Origin: Eubacteriales bacterium
Lineage (GTDB): Bacteria > Bacillota > Clostridia > Christensenellales > CAG-138
Reading direction: 5' to 3'
Length of the DNA stretch: 64,000 bases
NCBI GenBank assembly: GCA_028694155.1
Contig: JAQUTY010000006.1
Coordinates: forward strand, 1 to 64,000
Part shown: piece after piece, positions 1 through 9,104 of the stretch
How the letters are laid out: each line of letters opens with the position of its first letter
Numbering within the stretch: the first letter of the stretch is position 1
Position numbers and translations under genes: made by a program
The notes under the pieces: model-generated
The model's input: only the letters and a program-made list of their open reading frames with translations
Told to the model about the DNA's origin: nothing
Databases searched by the model: none

Positions 1-78
1 GACAAATCCTTGCTCGCACGACCCATTAACTTTTTGCACATTTCACCGTTTTATCTCATCTCTCATGATTTCACTTAA

Positions 79-149
79 AAAGAACCGTGTCTCACTCCTG
101 AAACACGGTTCTTTGACAGTCTGAGACTTTCTTACAAGAAAGTCTTTTT
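79..149 (+). terminator. Two consecutive terminator-like hairpins
   Basis: Positions 79-90 pair perfectly with 103-114 (12 bp, 12-nt loop). A second hairpin, 124-132 with 137-145, is followed directly by a T-run at 145-149. The second has the form of an intrinsic terminator. Together they probably end an upstream operon whose genes lie outside the window. I see no coding signal in bases 1-190. Confidence 0.75.
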
Positions 150-190
150 CTCGTTGAGATTGCTCCATAGTGGGAACGGAAGATTATTCC

Positions 191-219
191 TTGCAAAACT
201 TATTGCAAGTGGGTATAAT
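191..219 (+). promoter_or_regulatory. Sigma-A-type promoter of plsX
   Basis: TTGCAA (191-196) and a perfect TATAAT (214-219) are separated by 17 bp. The predicted transcript starts near 226, which excludes the ATG at 228 as an efficient start and supports the ATG at 249. Confidence 0.8.
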
Positions 220-248
220 AGGAACATATGTGTGAAGGAAGAACTGGT

Positions 249-1259
249 ATGAGATTTGCAATAGATGCAATGGGCGGAGATCTTGCGCCACAAGCGGTGG
301 TTGAGGGCGCGGTAAGGTCGCTGGTCGGATTGGATAAGGACGTTGAGCTTGTTTTGTTTGGCGACAAAGGAGCCATCGAGGATTGCCTAAGGGCAGCGGA
401 ATACTCTGGCGAGCGCATCAAGGTGGTACACACGACCGAGGTTATAGACTGCCAAGAGGCTCCCACTATGGCAATTAAAAGAAAAAAGGATTCGTCCATG
501 GTGCGTGCATTGCAGATGACTGCATCAAAGGAGGCGGACTGCTTCATTTCGGCAGGAAGCTCGGGCGCAATGCTAGCAGGAGCAACGCTGATAGTCAAGC
601 GTATCAAGGGAGTTAAGCGTCCCGCCTTGGCACCGCTGTTGCCAACCGTTAAGGGCAAGCCTGTAATGATACTGGATGCCGGTGCAAACACTGATTGCAG
701 ACCTGCATATCTGCTGCAATTTGCTCTTATGGGCAAGGCATACATGGAACAGGTTGCAGGAAACAAGGAACCGAAAATCGGTCTACTGAACAACGGTTCG
801 GAGCAGGAGAAGGGCAATGAGCTTACAAAGGCGACTTATCCGCTGATGAAGGAGCTGCCAATAAACTTTATTGGCAATTTTGAAGCTCGTGATTTGATGA
901 GTGGCGATGTGGACGTTGTGGTATGCGACGGGTTTGATGGGAATATATTGCTAAAAACAACCGAGGGTGTTGCTTCGGCCATCACCTCCATGCTCAAGGT
1001 AGAAATAATGGAAGGTATGCGGACGAAGGTTGGCGGCGCACTTGCAAGACCAGCCTTTGCAAGACTTAAAAAGCGCATGGACTACACCGAGTACGGCGGT
1101 GCGCCACTTCTTGGAATAAACGGTGGAGTTATTAAGGCGCACGGAAGCTCTAATTCAACGGCAATAATGAACGCTATCTATCAGGCAGAACGGCTCGTAA
1201 AGGGAAATGTGACCGAATTGATCGCCCAAAGTGTCGCAAAATATGCGTTTGAGGATTGA
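249..1259 (+). CDS. plsX: Phosphate acyltransferase PlsX
   Basis: PlsX converts acyl-ACP to acyl-phosphate, the acyl donor for PlsY in the first step of phospholipid synthesis; it is a peripheral membrane enzyme. The protein is 336 aa, the usual length. It opens with RFAIDAMGGDLAP, the family N-terminus, and contains DAGANTDCRP and VCDGFDGNILLK blocks. The start at 249 is chosen because GGAAG lies 8 bases upstream and the ATG at 228 is almost at the predicted transcription start. It is followed by acpP after 80 bp, linking acyl-phosphate formation to its acyl carrier substrate. FapR and the fab genes are not present here. Confidence 0.96.
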   Translation: MRFAIDAMGGDLAPQAVVEGAVRSLVGLDKDVELVLFGDKGAIEDCLRAAEYSGERIKVVHTTEVIDCQEAPTMAIKRKKDSSMVRALQMTASKEADCFISAGSSGAMLAGATLIVKRIKGVKRPALAPLLPTVKGKPVMILDAGANTDCRPAYLLQFALMGKAYMEQVAGNKEPKIGLLNNGSEQEKGNELTKATYPLMKELPINFIGNFEARDLMSGDVDVVVCDGFDGNILLKTTEGVASAITSMLKVEIMEGMRTKVGGALARPAFARLKKRMDYTEYGGAPLLGINGGVIKAHGSSNSTAIMNAIYQAERLVKGNVTELIAQSVAKYAFED

Positions 1260-1339
1260 CAACCGATGGTTTGTCATATAAAATAACTTGTGGTGCGTAT
1301 TGCAGAGGTCTTGCAGCGCAATAACAAAGGAGAACACAG

Positions 1340-1561
1340 ATGAAGTTTGATAGAGTTTGCGAGATTATCGCAAAGCAATTAGATCTGGAAACAGATGAGA
1401 TTACAATGGACAGCAAGCTGGTCGATGACCTGCATGCCGATTCGTTGGACATTGTAGAATTGATCATGGATCTTGAGCAGGAGTTTGACGTTGAGATTCC
1501 CGATGAGCTGTTGCCGCAGGTGCAGACGGTCGGAGACATTGTCAACTACTTAGAAAAATAA
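1340..1561 (+). CDS. acpP: Acyl carrier protein
   Basis: A 73-aa acidic four-helix carrier of fatty acyl intermediates. The attachment site for 4'-phosphopantetheine is Ser35 in the motif DSLDIVEL. A strong Shine-Dalgarno (AGGAGA) lies upstream. It sits between plsX and rnc as in many Firmicutes and is followed by an intrinsic terminator, so it probably gives the most abundant short transcript of the cluster. Confidence 0.97.
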   Translation: MKFDRVCEIIAKQLDLETDEITMDSKLVDDLHADSLDIVELIMDLEQEFDVEIPDELLPQVQTVGDIVNYLEK

Positions 1562-1577
1562 TTGATTCGTCGGGTAG

Positions 1578-1604
1578 ACCCGCATCGCTCGGTGCGGGTT
1601 TTTT
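1578..1604 (+). terminator. Intrinsic terminator after acpP
   Basis: ACCCGCA (1578-1584) pairs with TGCGGGT (1593-1599), and six Ts follow at 1599-1604. It separates plsX-acpP from the rnc operon, probably with partial read-through because no clear promoter was found before rnc. Confidence 0.85.
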
Positions 1605-1626
1605 AATAGGAGCATGGGAGAAGATA

Positions 1627-2322
1627 ATGAGCGATTTTGCTGAGCTTGAAAGCACACTTGGATATACTTTCAACGATAAGGAGCTGCTAAACAGGGCATT
1701 GACACATTCGTCGTTTGCACGGGAGAATGGCGATGAGGGCAAGGACTACGAACGGTTAGAGTTCTTGGGCGATGCGGTTCTGGAGCTTTCCGTGTCCGAC
1801 CATCTATTTAAGAGCTATAGCAGAATGGACGAGGGAGTTATGTCGAGAAGCCGTGCCGGTCTGGTATGCGAGAACGCGCTGTTTGCGTCCGCAAAGAGAC
1901 TGGATATTGGCAGGCACATAAGGCTGAGCCACGGAGAGGAACGCAGCGGAGGTCGTGATAAGGCGGCTATACTGTCGGACGTGCTGGAGGCAATTATCGG
2001 TGCAATTTATCTTGACAGCGGATTTGAAACAGCAAGACAGTTCACCATGCGCTTCACGGAGAGCTTTATCAAGGAACACGGAATGGACATCAACACCGTT
2101 GACTACAAGACACGTTTGCAGGAATATGTGCAACGGAAGTTTAAGGGCAGTGTGCTGCGATATGAGGTGGTACATGAGGAAGGCCCTGATCATAAAAAAA
2201 TATTTGAAATTGATGTGCTGATGGACGAGCAGGTCATCGGCAAGGGGAGTGGCACCTCCAAACAAAATGCCGGACAGGCGGCTGCCAAATCAGCAATGGA
2301 CAAGCTCACAAAGAGATCATAG
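1627..2322 (+). CDS. rnc: Ribonuclease III
   Basis: An endonuclease that cuts double-stranded RNA, including the stems that release rRNA precursors. The protein is 231 aa. The catalytic RIII domain carries the signature ERLEFLGDAVLEL near residue 43 and the downstream acidic motif SDVLEAIIGAIYLD. A double-stranded-RNA-binding domain begins near residue 158 (DYKTRLQEYVQ) and ends with the GSGTSKQNAGQAAAKSAM block. smc follows directly, the conserved Firmicute arrangement. Confidence 0.97.
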   Translation: MSDFAELESTLGYTFNDKELLNRALTHSSFARENGDEGKDYERLEFLGDAVLELSVSDHLFKSYSRMDEGVMSRSRAGLVCENALFASAKRLDIGRHIRLSHGEERSGGRDKAAILSDVLEAIIGAIYLDSGFETARQFTMRFTESFIKEHGMDINTVDYKTRLQEYVQRKFKGSVLRYEVVHEEGPDHKKIFEIDVLMDEQVIGKGSGTSKQNAGQAAAKSAMDKLTKRS

Positions 2323-2341
2323 AGGAAGTCGGGGACACAGA

Positions 2342-5300
2342 GTGCGATTAAGTAAAATCGAGCTGAACGGGTTTAAGTCCTTTGCAAAAAGGACTGAGTT
2401 ACAGTTTTCAAACGGGATAACGGCGGTCATAGGGCCGAACGGAAGCGGAAAGAGCAACATTTCCGATGCTGTTCGTTGGGTTCTTGGCGAACAGAGCGCA
2501 AAGGCTTTGCGTGGCTCAAAGATGGAGGACGTTATATTTAACGGCACACAGACAAGACGAGCTCAATCGTTTTGTGAGGTTACGTTGACCTTCGATAACT
2601 CCGATGGCAAGCTGCCAATAGAATTTGCGGAGGTGGGCATAACTCGCCGTGTATTTCGCTCGGGTGAAAGCGAATACTGCATAAATGGAACGTCATGCAG
2701 GCTCAAGGACATTCTTGAGCTTTTTCGAGATACAGGAATAGGCAAGGACGGCTATTCTATTATTTCGCAGGGCAAGGTTGATGAAATACTGTCCAACAAG
2801 ACCAATGATAGGCGTGCTGCGCTGGAAGAGGCGGCAGGAGTGATGCGCTACCGTGTCAGAAAAGAGGAAGCGGAGCGCAAGCTGGGGCACACCGAAAAAA
2901 ACATGGAACGCATTCGGGACATATTGAAGGAGCTTGGCGATAGAATCGATCCGCTTTTCAAGCAAAGCGAGACGGCTCGCACTTTTTTGCGGCTGCGAGA
3001 CGAACTTAGGGATCTGGAAATCAATATGTTCCTGTATCAAACGGATAAATATAAGGAGCGCATAGTAACGCTTGGGCAGGCGGTTGAGCAGCTTTCGGAG
3101 GAAATTTCCGTAAATGAGGCGAGCGATAGGAACCTGCAATCCGAGGCTCGTGTCATGGAGGAAAAGGCACACGAGCTTGATTCGCTGCTATCGGCACAAC
3201 AGAACGAGCTGCTGACGCTGCTGTCGGGAGCCGAGACACACGCAGGAGAATGTAAGCTCTTGATGGAACGCAGGGAGCATGGCAAGCAGGAAAAACGCAG
3301 AATAGAGGGAGAAATCGAGCAGGAAACAGAGCATTATCAAAGGCTTGAGGAAGGGCTGAGGCTTGTCAATGAAAAGCATGAGGACGAGAGCAAGCGAGTC
3401 GAGCTTGATGCCAAAATTGCTGCCCAAACTGCCGAGCTTGAGAGCGTAGATGCTGCGCTGATTGATGAGGAAAATGCCCTTGAGAGCATGAAAAATGCCA
3501 TGATGGAGGCGATGAACCGCATATACGATGCCAAGAGCGATATATCCAGATATGACGCCATGACTGCTGCGCTCAATGGCAGACTTGAAACGCTTGATAA
3601 GAGTGAACGGATACTTGCTGCTCAGCGTGAGTCCCTAAATGAGGAATCTGAACGTGCAAGAGCCGAATATGACAAGCAGAAAGACGATAAGAACGCTGCT
3701 GTTTCCGCCCTGTCGGATGCACAGCAGAACAGGCGTGAGCTTGAAAACGAGTATCAGCTAAAGCAGAACGAGCTTCGCACACAGGAGCAGCATTGTAATG
3801 CGCAGGAGTCACGCTTGCGTGTGCTTCGTGAGATGATAAAGGCACGCGAGGGCTATCAAAACAGCGTAAAGATGCTGTTGCAGGACGCCGCAAACGATGC
3901 AAAGCTAAAAGACAGCATGGTTGGCGTTGTGGCGGAGCTTATCAGCGTTCCCAAAGAATATGAGACGGCGATTGACATCACGTTGGGCGGATCGCTGCAA
4001 AACATTGTCACCGATACTGCCGAGGATGCAAAGATTTTAATCGAGCATCTGCGCAAAAACGAGTATGGGAGGGCGACGTTCTTGCCGCTTTCCATGCTCA
4101 CACCCACCGTTTTGACGAGCAAGGAGAGGGAATATCTCAATAATTCGGGCGTTGTGGGCGTAGCAAGTGAGCTTATTTCAGCAGACAAGAAGATGCAGCC
4201 CGTGGTGGATTATCTGCTGGGCAAGACCGTGATAGTGAACAATCTTGACAGCGGAATTGCGCTCAAGAAGATTGCAAAGAACGCTTTCCACATTGCAACG
4301 CTGAATGGCGATTTTATCAGCGTCGGCGGCACGATGACGGGTGGCGGATCGCATAAAAGGAGCTTTGGCATACTTGGACGGGAGCGTGAGGTCAAGGAGC
4401 TGACAGAGGAGGTAGTTGCCGAGCAGAAAAAGTGCGCCCAGACTGAAAAGAGCATAGACGAGATGAAGCAACGGCTGATGCTTGCGGACGTTCAGATTGA
4501 TGCGTTTGCTCGTGAAGTGAATGAATGCAATACAAGGCTTGCTGTCTTTTTGGAGAAGCTGGACATTATCGAACGTGACCGCCTCAATGAGCGCACGAGC
4601 GAAGATGGGCTAAATGAGGAGCGTGAGGAGGTTCGTGAGAACCTTGCAGATATTGAGAAAAACAAGCAAAAATGCCTGTCAATTCAAACTGACCTTGATA
4701 ATATGAACACGGCTTCAAGAGAGGACATCATCAAGGCACAACAGGAGCTGTCGCAAAAGCGAGTTAATAGAGAACAGAAGTCGATTGCGCTTACCGATTT
4801 GTTGGTCATGCAGATGGCAATGCGGAAGGAATCGGACGCACGACAGGCAGAACGTGAACGCTTGGAGCGTGAGGCGCAGGGGGTTAGCCGCCATATCGAG
4901 AGCATGAGAACCGATATTGCCGCACTTGATAGCGCAGATGCACAGATAGACAAGACGCTAAGGGATATGGAGAGCGCATTGGGCGGCGAGCAGAAGCAGG
5001 TGGAAATCGCCAAGGAAGAACAGGCCAGACTTGAAAAGGAACGCAATGAGCTATATGAGCTTATTGCACAGCATCGTGCCAGCCGTGATGTGCTGTCTGA
5101 GACTTACCGTGCGCTGTGCGACAGGAAGAACAAAAACGAACTTAGCTTGAACCGACTGGATATTGAACTTGCCAACATGCAAAACAAGATTTGGGAGGAC
5201 TACGAGCTGACTTACGACAATGCAATGGCGTTTAGGCACGATTTTGCAGTGGGAAATACCAACGCAAGAATCGCTGAGCTTAGGGGCGAAATTCGTGAGC

Positions 5301-5902
5301 TGGGCGATGTGAACGTGTCGTCAATAGAGGATTATGTTACCGTGTCGGAGCGATACGAGACGCTCAACACACAGTTTACTGATTTGTCAAAAGCAAAGGA
5401 CGATCTACACACGCTCATCGGGCAACTCACCGCCTCGATGGAGGAGGTCTTTACCACCGAATTTGAGAAGGTGCAGAGAAACTTTGGGGAGGTCTTTTCG
5501 CAACTGTTTGGCGGAGGTCATGCGGAGCTGAGACTTGCCGACAAGAACGATGTGCTGGGCTGCGATATCGACATAATTGCACAGCCGCCCGGCAAGAAGC
5601 TGCAGCTTTTGTCACTTCTGTCGGGAGGCGAACGGGCACTCACCGCCATAGCCCTGCTGTTTGCGATGCTGAAGCTAAAAGCACCCGCATTCTGTGTACT
5701 CGACGAGATAGAAACCTCGCTGGACGAGGTGAACGTGAGCAGATTCTCCGAGTATCTTCGTGATTACTCAAAGGATACGCAGTTCATCATCATTACGCAT
5801 CGAAAGGGAAGCATGGAGGTGTGCGACTCGCTCTATGGCGTTGCTATGGAGGAGAAGGGCATCAGCACCATTGTTTCGGCAAAATTTGAGGAGGCATCCT
5901 AA
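2342..5902 (+). CDS. smc: Chromosome segregation ATPase SMC
   Basis: The SMC subunit of the bacterial condensin (with ScpA and ScpB), which compacts and separates replicated chromosomes. From the GTG at 2342 the protein is 1186 aa, typical for Firmicutes. Walker A (GPNGSGKS) is at residues 31-38; long coiled coils flank a hinge near residues 500-660 rich in Gly; the C-terminal head carries the ABC signature LSGGERALTAI and Walker B FCVLDEIETSLDE. The open frame extends back to 2249, but that part overlaps rnc in another frame and looks like shadow; GTG with an upstream GGGGA is the first position consistent with the family N-terminus RLSKIELNGFKSF. Its stop overlaps the ftsY start by one base. 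Confidence 0.96.
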   Translation: MRLSKIELNGFKSFAKRTELQFSNGITAVIGPNGSGKSNISDAVRWVLGEQSAKALRGSKMEDVIFNGTQTRRAQSFCEVTLTFDNSDGKLPIEFAEVGITRRVFRSGESEYCINGTSCRLKDILELFRDTGIGKDGYSIISQGKVDEILSNKTNDRRAALEEAAGVMRYRVRKEEAERKLGHTEKNMERIRDILKELGDRIDPLFKQSETARTFLRLRDELRDLEINMFLYQTDKYKERIVTLGQAVEQLSEEISVNEASDRNLQSEARVMEEKAHELDSLLSAQQNELLTLLSGAETHAGECKLLMERREHGKQEKRRIEGEIEQETEHYQRLEEGLRLVNEKHEDESKRVELDAKIAAQTAELESVDAALIDEENALESMKNAMMEAMNRIYDAKSDISRYDAMTAALNGRLETLDKSERILAAQRESLNEESERARAEYDKQKDDKNAAVSALSDAQQNRRELENEYQLKQNELRTQEQHCNAQESRLRVLREMIKAREGYQNSVKMLLQDAANDAKLKDSMVGVVAELISVPKEYETAIDITLGGSLQNIVTDTAEDAKILIEHLRKNEYGRATFLPLSMLTPTVLTSKEREYLNNSGVVGVASELISADKKMQPVVDYLLGKTVIVNNLDSGIALKKIAKNAFHIATLNGDFISVGGTMTGGGSHKRSFGILGREREVKELTEEVVAEQKKCAQTEKSIDEMKQRLMLADVQIDAFAREVNECNTRLAVFLEKLDIIERDRLNERTSEDGLNEEREEVRENLADIEKNKQKCLSIQTDLDNMNTASREDIIKAQQELSQKRVNREQKSIALTDLLVMQMAMRKESDARQAERERLEREAQGVSRHIESMRTDIAALDSADAQIDKTLRDMESALGGEQKQVEIAKEEQARLEKERNELYELIAQHRASRDVLSETYRALCDRKNKNELSLNRLDIELANMQNKIWEDYELTYDNAMAFRHDFAVGNTNARIAELRGEIRELGDVNVSSIEDYVTVSERYETLNTQFTDLSKAKDDLHTLIGQLTASMEEVFTTEFEKVQRNFGEVFSQLFGGGHAELRLADKNDVLGCDIDIIAQPPGKKLQLLSLLSGGERALTAIALLFAMLKLKAPAFCVLDEIETSLDEVNVSRFSEYLRDYSKDTQFIIITHRKGSMEVCDSLYGVAMEEKGISTIVSAKFEEAS

Positions 5903-6804
5903 TGGACGAGAAGAAAGGCTTTTTTGCAAAGCTGAGGGACGGACTTACCAAGACACGCGACTCGGTTTTTGGAGGAATATTTTCAAAGGAACGAATTAAC
6001 GACGAGTTTTATGACCAGCTTGAGGAGGCGATGATTCTCGCCGATATGGGCATGGATACCACCCTAAGATTGCTCGAGACGCTCAAAGACAGGGTGAAGA
6101 TTGAAAAGCCCGAAACTCGTGAGCAGGCTCGTGAGACACTCATATCAATTATTGCAGACGCTGTGCGACCAAAGACCGATTTTGCAGCAGATATGGGCAA
6201 CTGTGCGCTTTTAATCGTGGGCGTCAACGGAGTGGGCAAGACAACCTCGATAGGCAAAATATCAAACGAATATGCCAAGAAGGGACGCAAGCCCATGATT
6301 GCTGCTGCGGACACGTTCAGAGCCGCTGCCGCAGAACAGCTGGGAGAATGGGCGAGCCGTGCAAATGTTCCCATGGTTCGCCATCAGGAAGGCGCAGATC
6401 CTGCTGCTGTGGTGTTCGACGCCATCGCCTCATACAAGGCGAAGGGCTGCGATTTGCTGATTTGCGATACCGCCGGCAGACTGCACAACAAGGCGAATCT
6501 GATGAATGAGCTGTCAAAAATTCGTAGAGTTATTGCACGGGAACTGCCCGATACACCCTGCGAGGTGCTGCTCGTTTTAGATGCTACCACGGGACAAAAC
6601 GCAACTGCACAGGCAAAGGCATTCATGGAGGTGTGCGATTTGACGGGCGTCATTTTAACCAAGCTAGATGGTACGGCAAAGGGCGGAGTGGTGGTCAACA
6701 TACATGATACTCTCCATGTTCCTGTGCGCTTTGTGGGCGTTGGCGAGGGTATGCAGGATTTGCAGAGGTTCGATGCAGACGAGTTTGCAAAAGCCTTGCT
6801 ATAA
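5902..6804 (+). CDS. ftsY: Signal recognition particle receptor FtsY
   Basis: The GTPase docking partner of Ffh at the membrane during co-translational targeting. The protein is 300 aa and consists essentially of the NG domain without the long acidic A region seen in enterobacteria. G1 is GVNGVGKTT, the DTAGR motif is followed by LHNKANLMNEL, and TKLDGTAKGG is G4. The start overlaps the smc stop (TAATG), indicating translational coupling. ylxM and ffh follow, so receptor and particle protein are produced from one locus. Confidence 0.97.
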   Translation: MDEKKGFFAKLRDGLTKTRDSVFGGIFSKERINDEFYDQLEEAMILADMGMDTTLRLLETLKDRVKIEKPETREQARETLISIIADAVRPKTDFAADMGNCALLIVGVNGVGKTTSIGKISNEYAKKGRKPMIAAADTFRAAAAEQLGEWASRANVPMVRHQEGADPAAVVFDAIASYKAKGCDLLICDTAGRLHNKANLMNELSKIRRVIARELPDTPCEVLLVLDATTGQNATAQAKAFMEVCDLTGVILTKLDGTAKGGVVVNIHDTLHVPVRFVGVGEGMQDLQRFDADEFAKALL

Positions 6805-6809
6805 AATGC

Positions 6810-6837
6810 TTGACAAAAAGAAAATTATCTGTATAAT
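6810..6837 (+). promoter_or_regulatory. Strong promoter before ylxM-ffh
   Basis: Perfect TTGACA (6810-6815), 16-bp spacer, perfect TATAAT (6832-6837). The predicted start near 6844 falls inside the left arm of the hairpin described next. Confidence 0.8.
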
Positions 6838-6840
6838 GAA

Positions 6841-6881
6841 CAAGGTGTAAAGGGAAAATACTTTACACCTTGGAGTTTTTT
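6841..6881 (+). promoter_or_regulatory. 5'-leader hairpin abutting the ylxM ribosome binding site
   Basis: Positions 6841-6852 pair perfectly with 6861-6872 (12 bp, 8-nt loop). The Shine-Dalgarno GGAG (6872-6875) touches the base of the stem, and a run of six Ts (6876-6881) follows just before the ATG. The structure could act as an attenuator, as a 5' mRNA stabiliser, or as a translation brake. It is seen directly; its function is inferred. Confidence 0.6.
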
Positions 6882-7238
6882 ATGGAACAGTTTGTGGACT
6901 TGGGCAGATGGATGGATCAATACGGTGCGCTGCTAACGGAACGTCAGTATTCCATTATGAGCCAGTACGCATACGAGAATTGTTCGCTGTTTGAAATAGC
7001 CGAGCGTGAGGGAATCTCACGTCAAGGCGTTAGGGACATCATCGTTCGGGCGAAGCATCAGCTTGAGCAGTATGAAAGCAAACTCCATTATGCAGACAGG
7101 CTTGAGCAGGTTAGGCGCATTATGGAACAGACAAGACAAATGGTGTCTAAGGCGGATATGCAGGATTGTGACAGACTTTCGGTGCTGCGCAGTCTGGACA
7201 AAATAGAAGGTATTTGGGAGGAAGACGATGGCATTTGA
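6882..7238 (+). CDS. ylxM: YlxM-type DNA-binding protein of the SRP locus
   Basis: A 118-aa helix-turn-helix protein resembling sigma-70 region 4 (SLFEIAEREGISRQGVRDIIVRA, split here as SLFEIAEREGIS and RQGVRDIIVRA). The family is always next to ffh and has been proposed to modulate SRP in Gram-positive bacteria; its exact role is unsettled. The ATG at 6882 is preferred over the in-frame TTG at 6870 because GGAG lies 6 bases before it. The 3' end overlaps ffh by 11 bases, so the two are translationally coupled. Confidence 0.9.
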   Translation: MEQFVDLGRWMDQYGALLTERQYSIMSQYAYENCSLFEIAEREGISRQGVRDIIVRAKHQLEQYESKLHYADRLEQVRRIMEQTRQMVSKADMQDCDRLSVLRSLDKIEGIWEEDDGI

Positions 7239-8562
7239 AGGCATTTCAACCAAATTACAGACGGTATTTAAGAAGCTGACAGGCAAGGGAAGACTGTCCG
7301 AGCGTGAGGTTCGTGATGCAATGCGTGAGATAAAGCTCGCATTGCTTGAAGCGGACGTAAACTTTGTGGTGGTAAAGGATTTTATCACTAAGGTGACAGA
7401 ACGTGCCATCGGGCAGGACGTGCTTGAAAGCCTCACTCCGGGGCAGCAGATAATCAAAGTTGTCAATGAGGAATTGACATCGTTGATGGGAAGCAACAAT
7501 GCCAAGCTCGAATTTGGAAGCGTCAAGCCTGCTGTCATTTTGATGGCAGGTCTTCAGGGTGCAGGCAAGACCACCATGTGTGGCAAGCTCGCCCAGCTTA
7601 TGAAAAAGCAGTATGGCAAGTCGCCGTTACTGGTAGCTTGCGACGTGTATCGCCCGGCGGCAATCGAGCAGCTGCAAATTGTTGGCGGCAAGGTCGAAGT
7701 CCCGGTATTCGAGCATGGCAAAAACGATCCAATCAAGACCGCAAAGGAAGCCATTGAGTTTGCGCAGAAGCAGTTTTTGGACGTTGTAATTATCGATACG
7801 GCTGGCAGACTGCATATTGATTCGGACATGATGGGCGAGCTTAAACGTATCAAGGAAGCCGTCAACCCCGTTGAGATATTGCTTGTTGTGGACGCCATGA
7901 CCGGTCAGGACGCGGTGAACGTTGCAAAGTCGTTTGACCAGACTGTTCCGCTTACGGGTGTAATTTTGACAAAACTGGATGGTGACACAAGAGGCGGTGC
8001 GGCTTTGTCTGTGCGAGCTGTTACGGGTAAGCCCATAAAGTTTTCGGGAACAGGCGAGAAGCTCACCGACATAGAGCCGTTTCATCCCGACAGAATGGCA
8101 TCGAGGATTCTGGGCATGGGCGATATGCTCACACTCATTGAAAAGGCGCAGCAGACATTCGATGAGAAGAAGGCAATCGAGCTTGAAAAGAAGATGCGAA
8201 ACGATGCGTTTACGCTCAACGATTTTTTAGAGCAGCTCGATCAGATGCAGAACATGGGCTCGATGGAGGACATTTTGAAGATGCTTCCCGGCGGCGCAAA
8301 GATGGGCAACGTTACGGTCGATGAAAAGCAGATGGCACGGTCAAGAGCCATTGTGCAGGCAATGACACCCCAAGAGCGTGACAACCCCGATGTTTTGAAC
8401 GCAAGCCGCAGAAGAAGAATCGCAAAGGGCAGCGGAACACAGATACAGGACGTCAATCGGCTGATGAACCAGTTTGAAAGCTCGAAAAAGCTGATGAAGC
8501 AGTTTGCGGGCGGAAGAATGAAGAAGAAGGGAAAACGTGGTGGTTTTCCGTTTGGAATGTAG
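7228..8562 (+). CDS. ffh: Signal recognition particle protein Ffh
   Basis: The GTPase and signal-sequence-binding subunit of SRP, which binds 4.5S/6S RNA and delivers nascent membrane proteins to FtsY. The protein is 444 aa with an N domain, a G domain (GLQGAGKTT; DTAGRLHIDSDMMGEL; TKLDGDTRGG) and, from about residue 300, a Met-rich M domain ending in a basic Gly/Lys tail. The SRP RNA gene was not found in the window. Confidence 0.97.
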   Translation: MAFEGISTKLQTVFKKLTGKGRLSEREVRDAMREIKLALLEADVNFVVVKDFITKVTERAIGQDVLESLTPGQQIIKVVNEELTSLMGSNNAKLEFGSVKPAVILMAGLQGAGKTTMCGKLAQLMKKQYGKSPLLVACDVYRPAAIEQLQIVGGKVEVPVFEHGKNDPIKTAKEAIEFAQKQFLDVVIIDTAGRLHIDSDMMGELKRIKEAVNPVEILLVVDAMTGQDAVNVAKSFDQTVPLTGVILTKLDGDTRGGAALSVRAVTGKPIKFSGTGEKLTDIEPFHPDRMASRILGMGDMLTLIEKAQQTFDEKKAIELEKKMRNDAFTLNDFLEQLDQMQNMGSMEDILKMLPGGAKMGNVTVDEKQMARSRAIVQAMTPQERDNPDVLNASRRRRIAKGSGTQIQDVNRLMNQFESSKKLMKQFAGGRMKKKGKRGGFPFGM

Positions 8563-8563
8563 C

Positions 8564-8593
8564 TTGAACACGAGAAATCGTTTTCAGTATAAA
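8564..8593 (+). promoter_or_regulatory. Probable promoter of rpsP
   Basis: TTGAAC (8564-8569), 18-bp spacer, TATAAA (8588-8593). The spacing leaves a leader of about 20 bases containing TTGGAGG before rpsP. Confidence 0.5.
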
Positions 8594-8619
8594 AACAATT
8601 ATTTGGAGGATAGTACAAA

Positions 8620-8862
8620 ATGTTGAAGATCAGACTGCGCCGCATGGGCGCAAAGAAAGCACCTTTCTACCGCATCATCGTGGCAGACTCAAGAGCACCC
8701 CGTGACGGCGCATTCGTCGAGGAGCTGGGCTATTACAATCCCGTTTCCGAGCCGGTCGAGCTTAAGATTGACAATGAGCGTGCAGCAGAATGGGTCAAGA
8801 AGGGCGCACAGCCCACCGAGACAGTCCGCACACTGCTCAAGCGCAGCGGCGCGATTGACTAA
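8620..8862 (+). CDS. rpsP: Ribosomal protein bS16
   Basis: An 80-aa component of the 30S subunit important for its assembly. It has the family opening [18 protein letters not shown] and the VELGYYNP-like segment [15 protein letters not shown] is the ribosome binding site. khpA, rimM, trmD and rplS follow, the standard Firmicute order. Confidence 0.98.
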   Translation: MLKIRLRRMGAKKAPFYRIIVADSRAPRDGAFVEELGYYNPVSEPVELKIDNERAAEWVKKGAQPTETVRTLLKRSGAID

Positions 8863-8876
8863 CCTTGGTGAACGAG

Positions 8877-9104
8877 ATGGATGAGCTGGTAAGGTACATC
8901 GTAAAGAGCCTTGTAAGCGATCCCGAAGCCGCCACAGTCGAGATGCACGAGGAGGATGACAGCTACGTCATTGAAGTCTCCGTTGCGCAAAACGACATCG
9001 GCAAGGTAATCGGCAAGCAGGGAAGGATAGCAAAGGCAATCCGCACCGTCGTTAAGGCGGCGTCAATAAACTCCGACAAGAAGTACATGGTCGAAATCCT
9101 GTGA
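8877..9104 (+). CDS. khpA: KH-domain RNA-binding protein KhpA
   Basis: A 75-aa single KH domain with the GxxG loop in VIGKQGRIAKAIRTVVKA. KhpA forms a complex with the Jag-type protein KhpB in Gram-positive bacteria and binds many RNAs. Upstream in-frame TTG (8865) and GTG (8868) are possible starts, but the ATG gives the usual length and N-terminus MDELVRYIVKSLV. No strong Shine-Dalgarno is seen, so coupling to rpsP is likely. It overlaps rimM by 4 bases. Confidence 0.93.
   Translation: MDELVRYIVKSLVSDPEAATVEMHEEDDSYVIEVSVAQNDIGKVIGKQGRIAKAIRTVVKAASINSDKKYMVEIL

Noticed and set aside
228..248. Upstream ATG of plsX
   Set aside because: It sits about two bases after the predicted transcription start and lacks a ribosome binding site, while the ATG at 249 has one.
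2249..2341. 31-codon N-terminal extension of smc
   Set aside because: It lies within rnc in another frame; the family N-terminus starts at the GTG at 2342.
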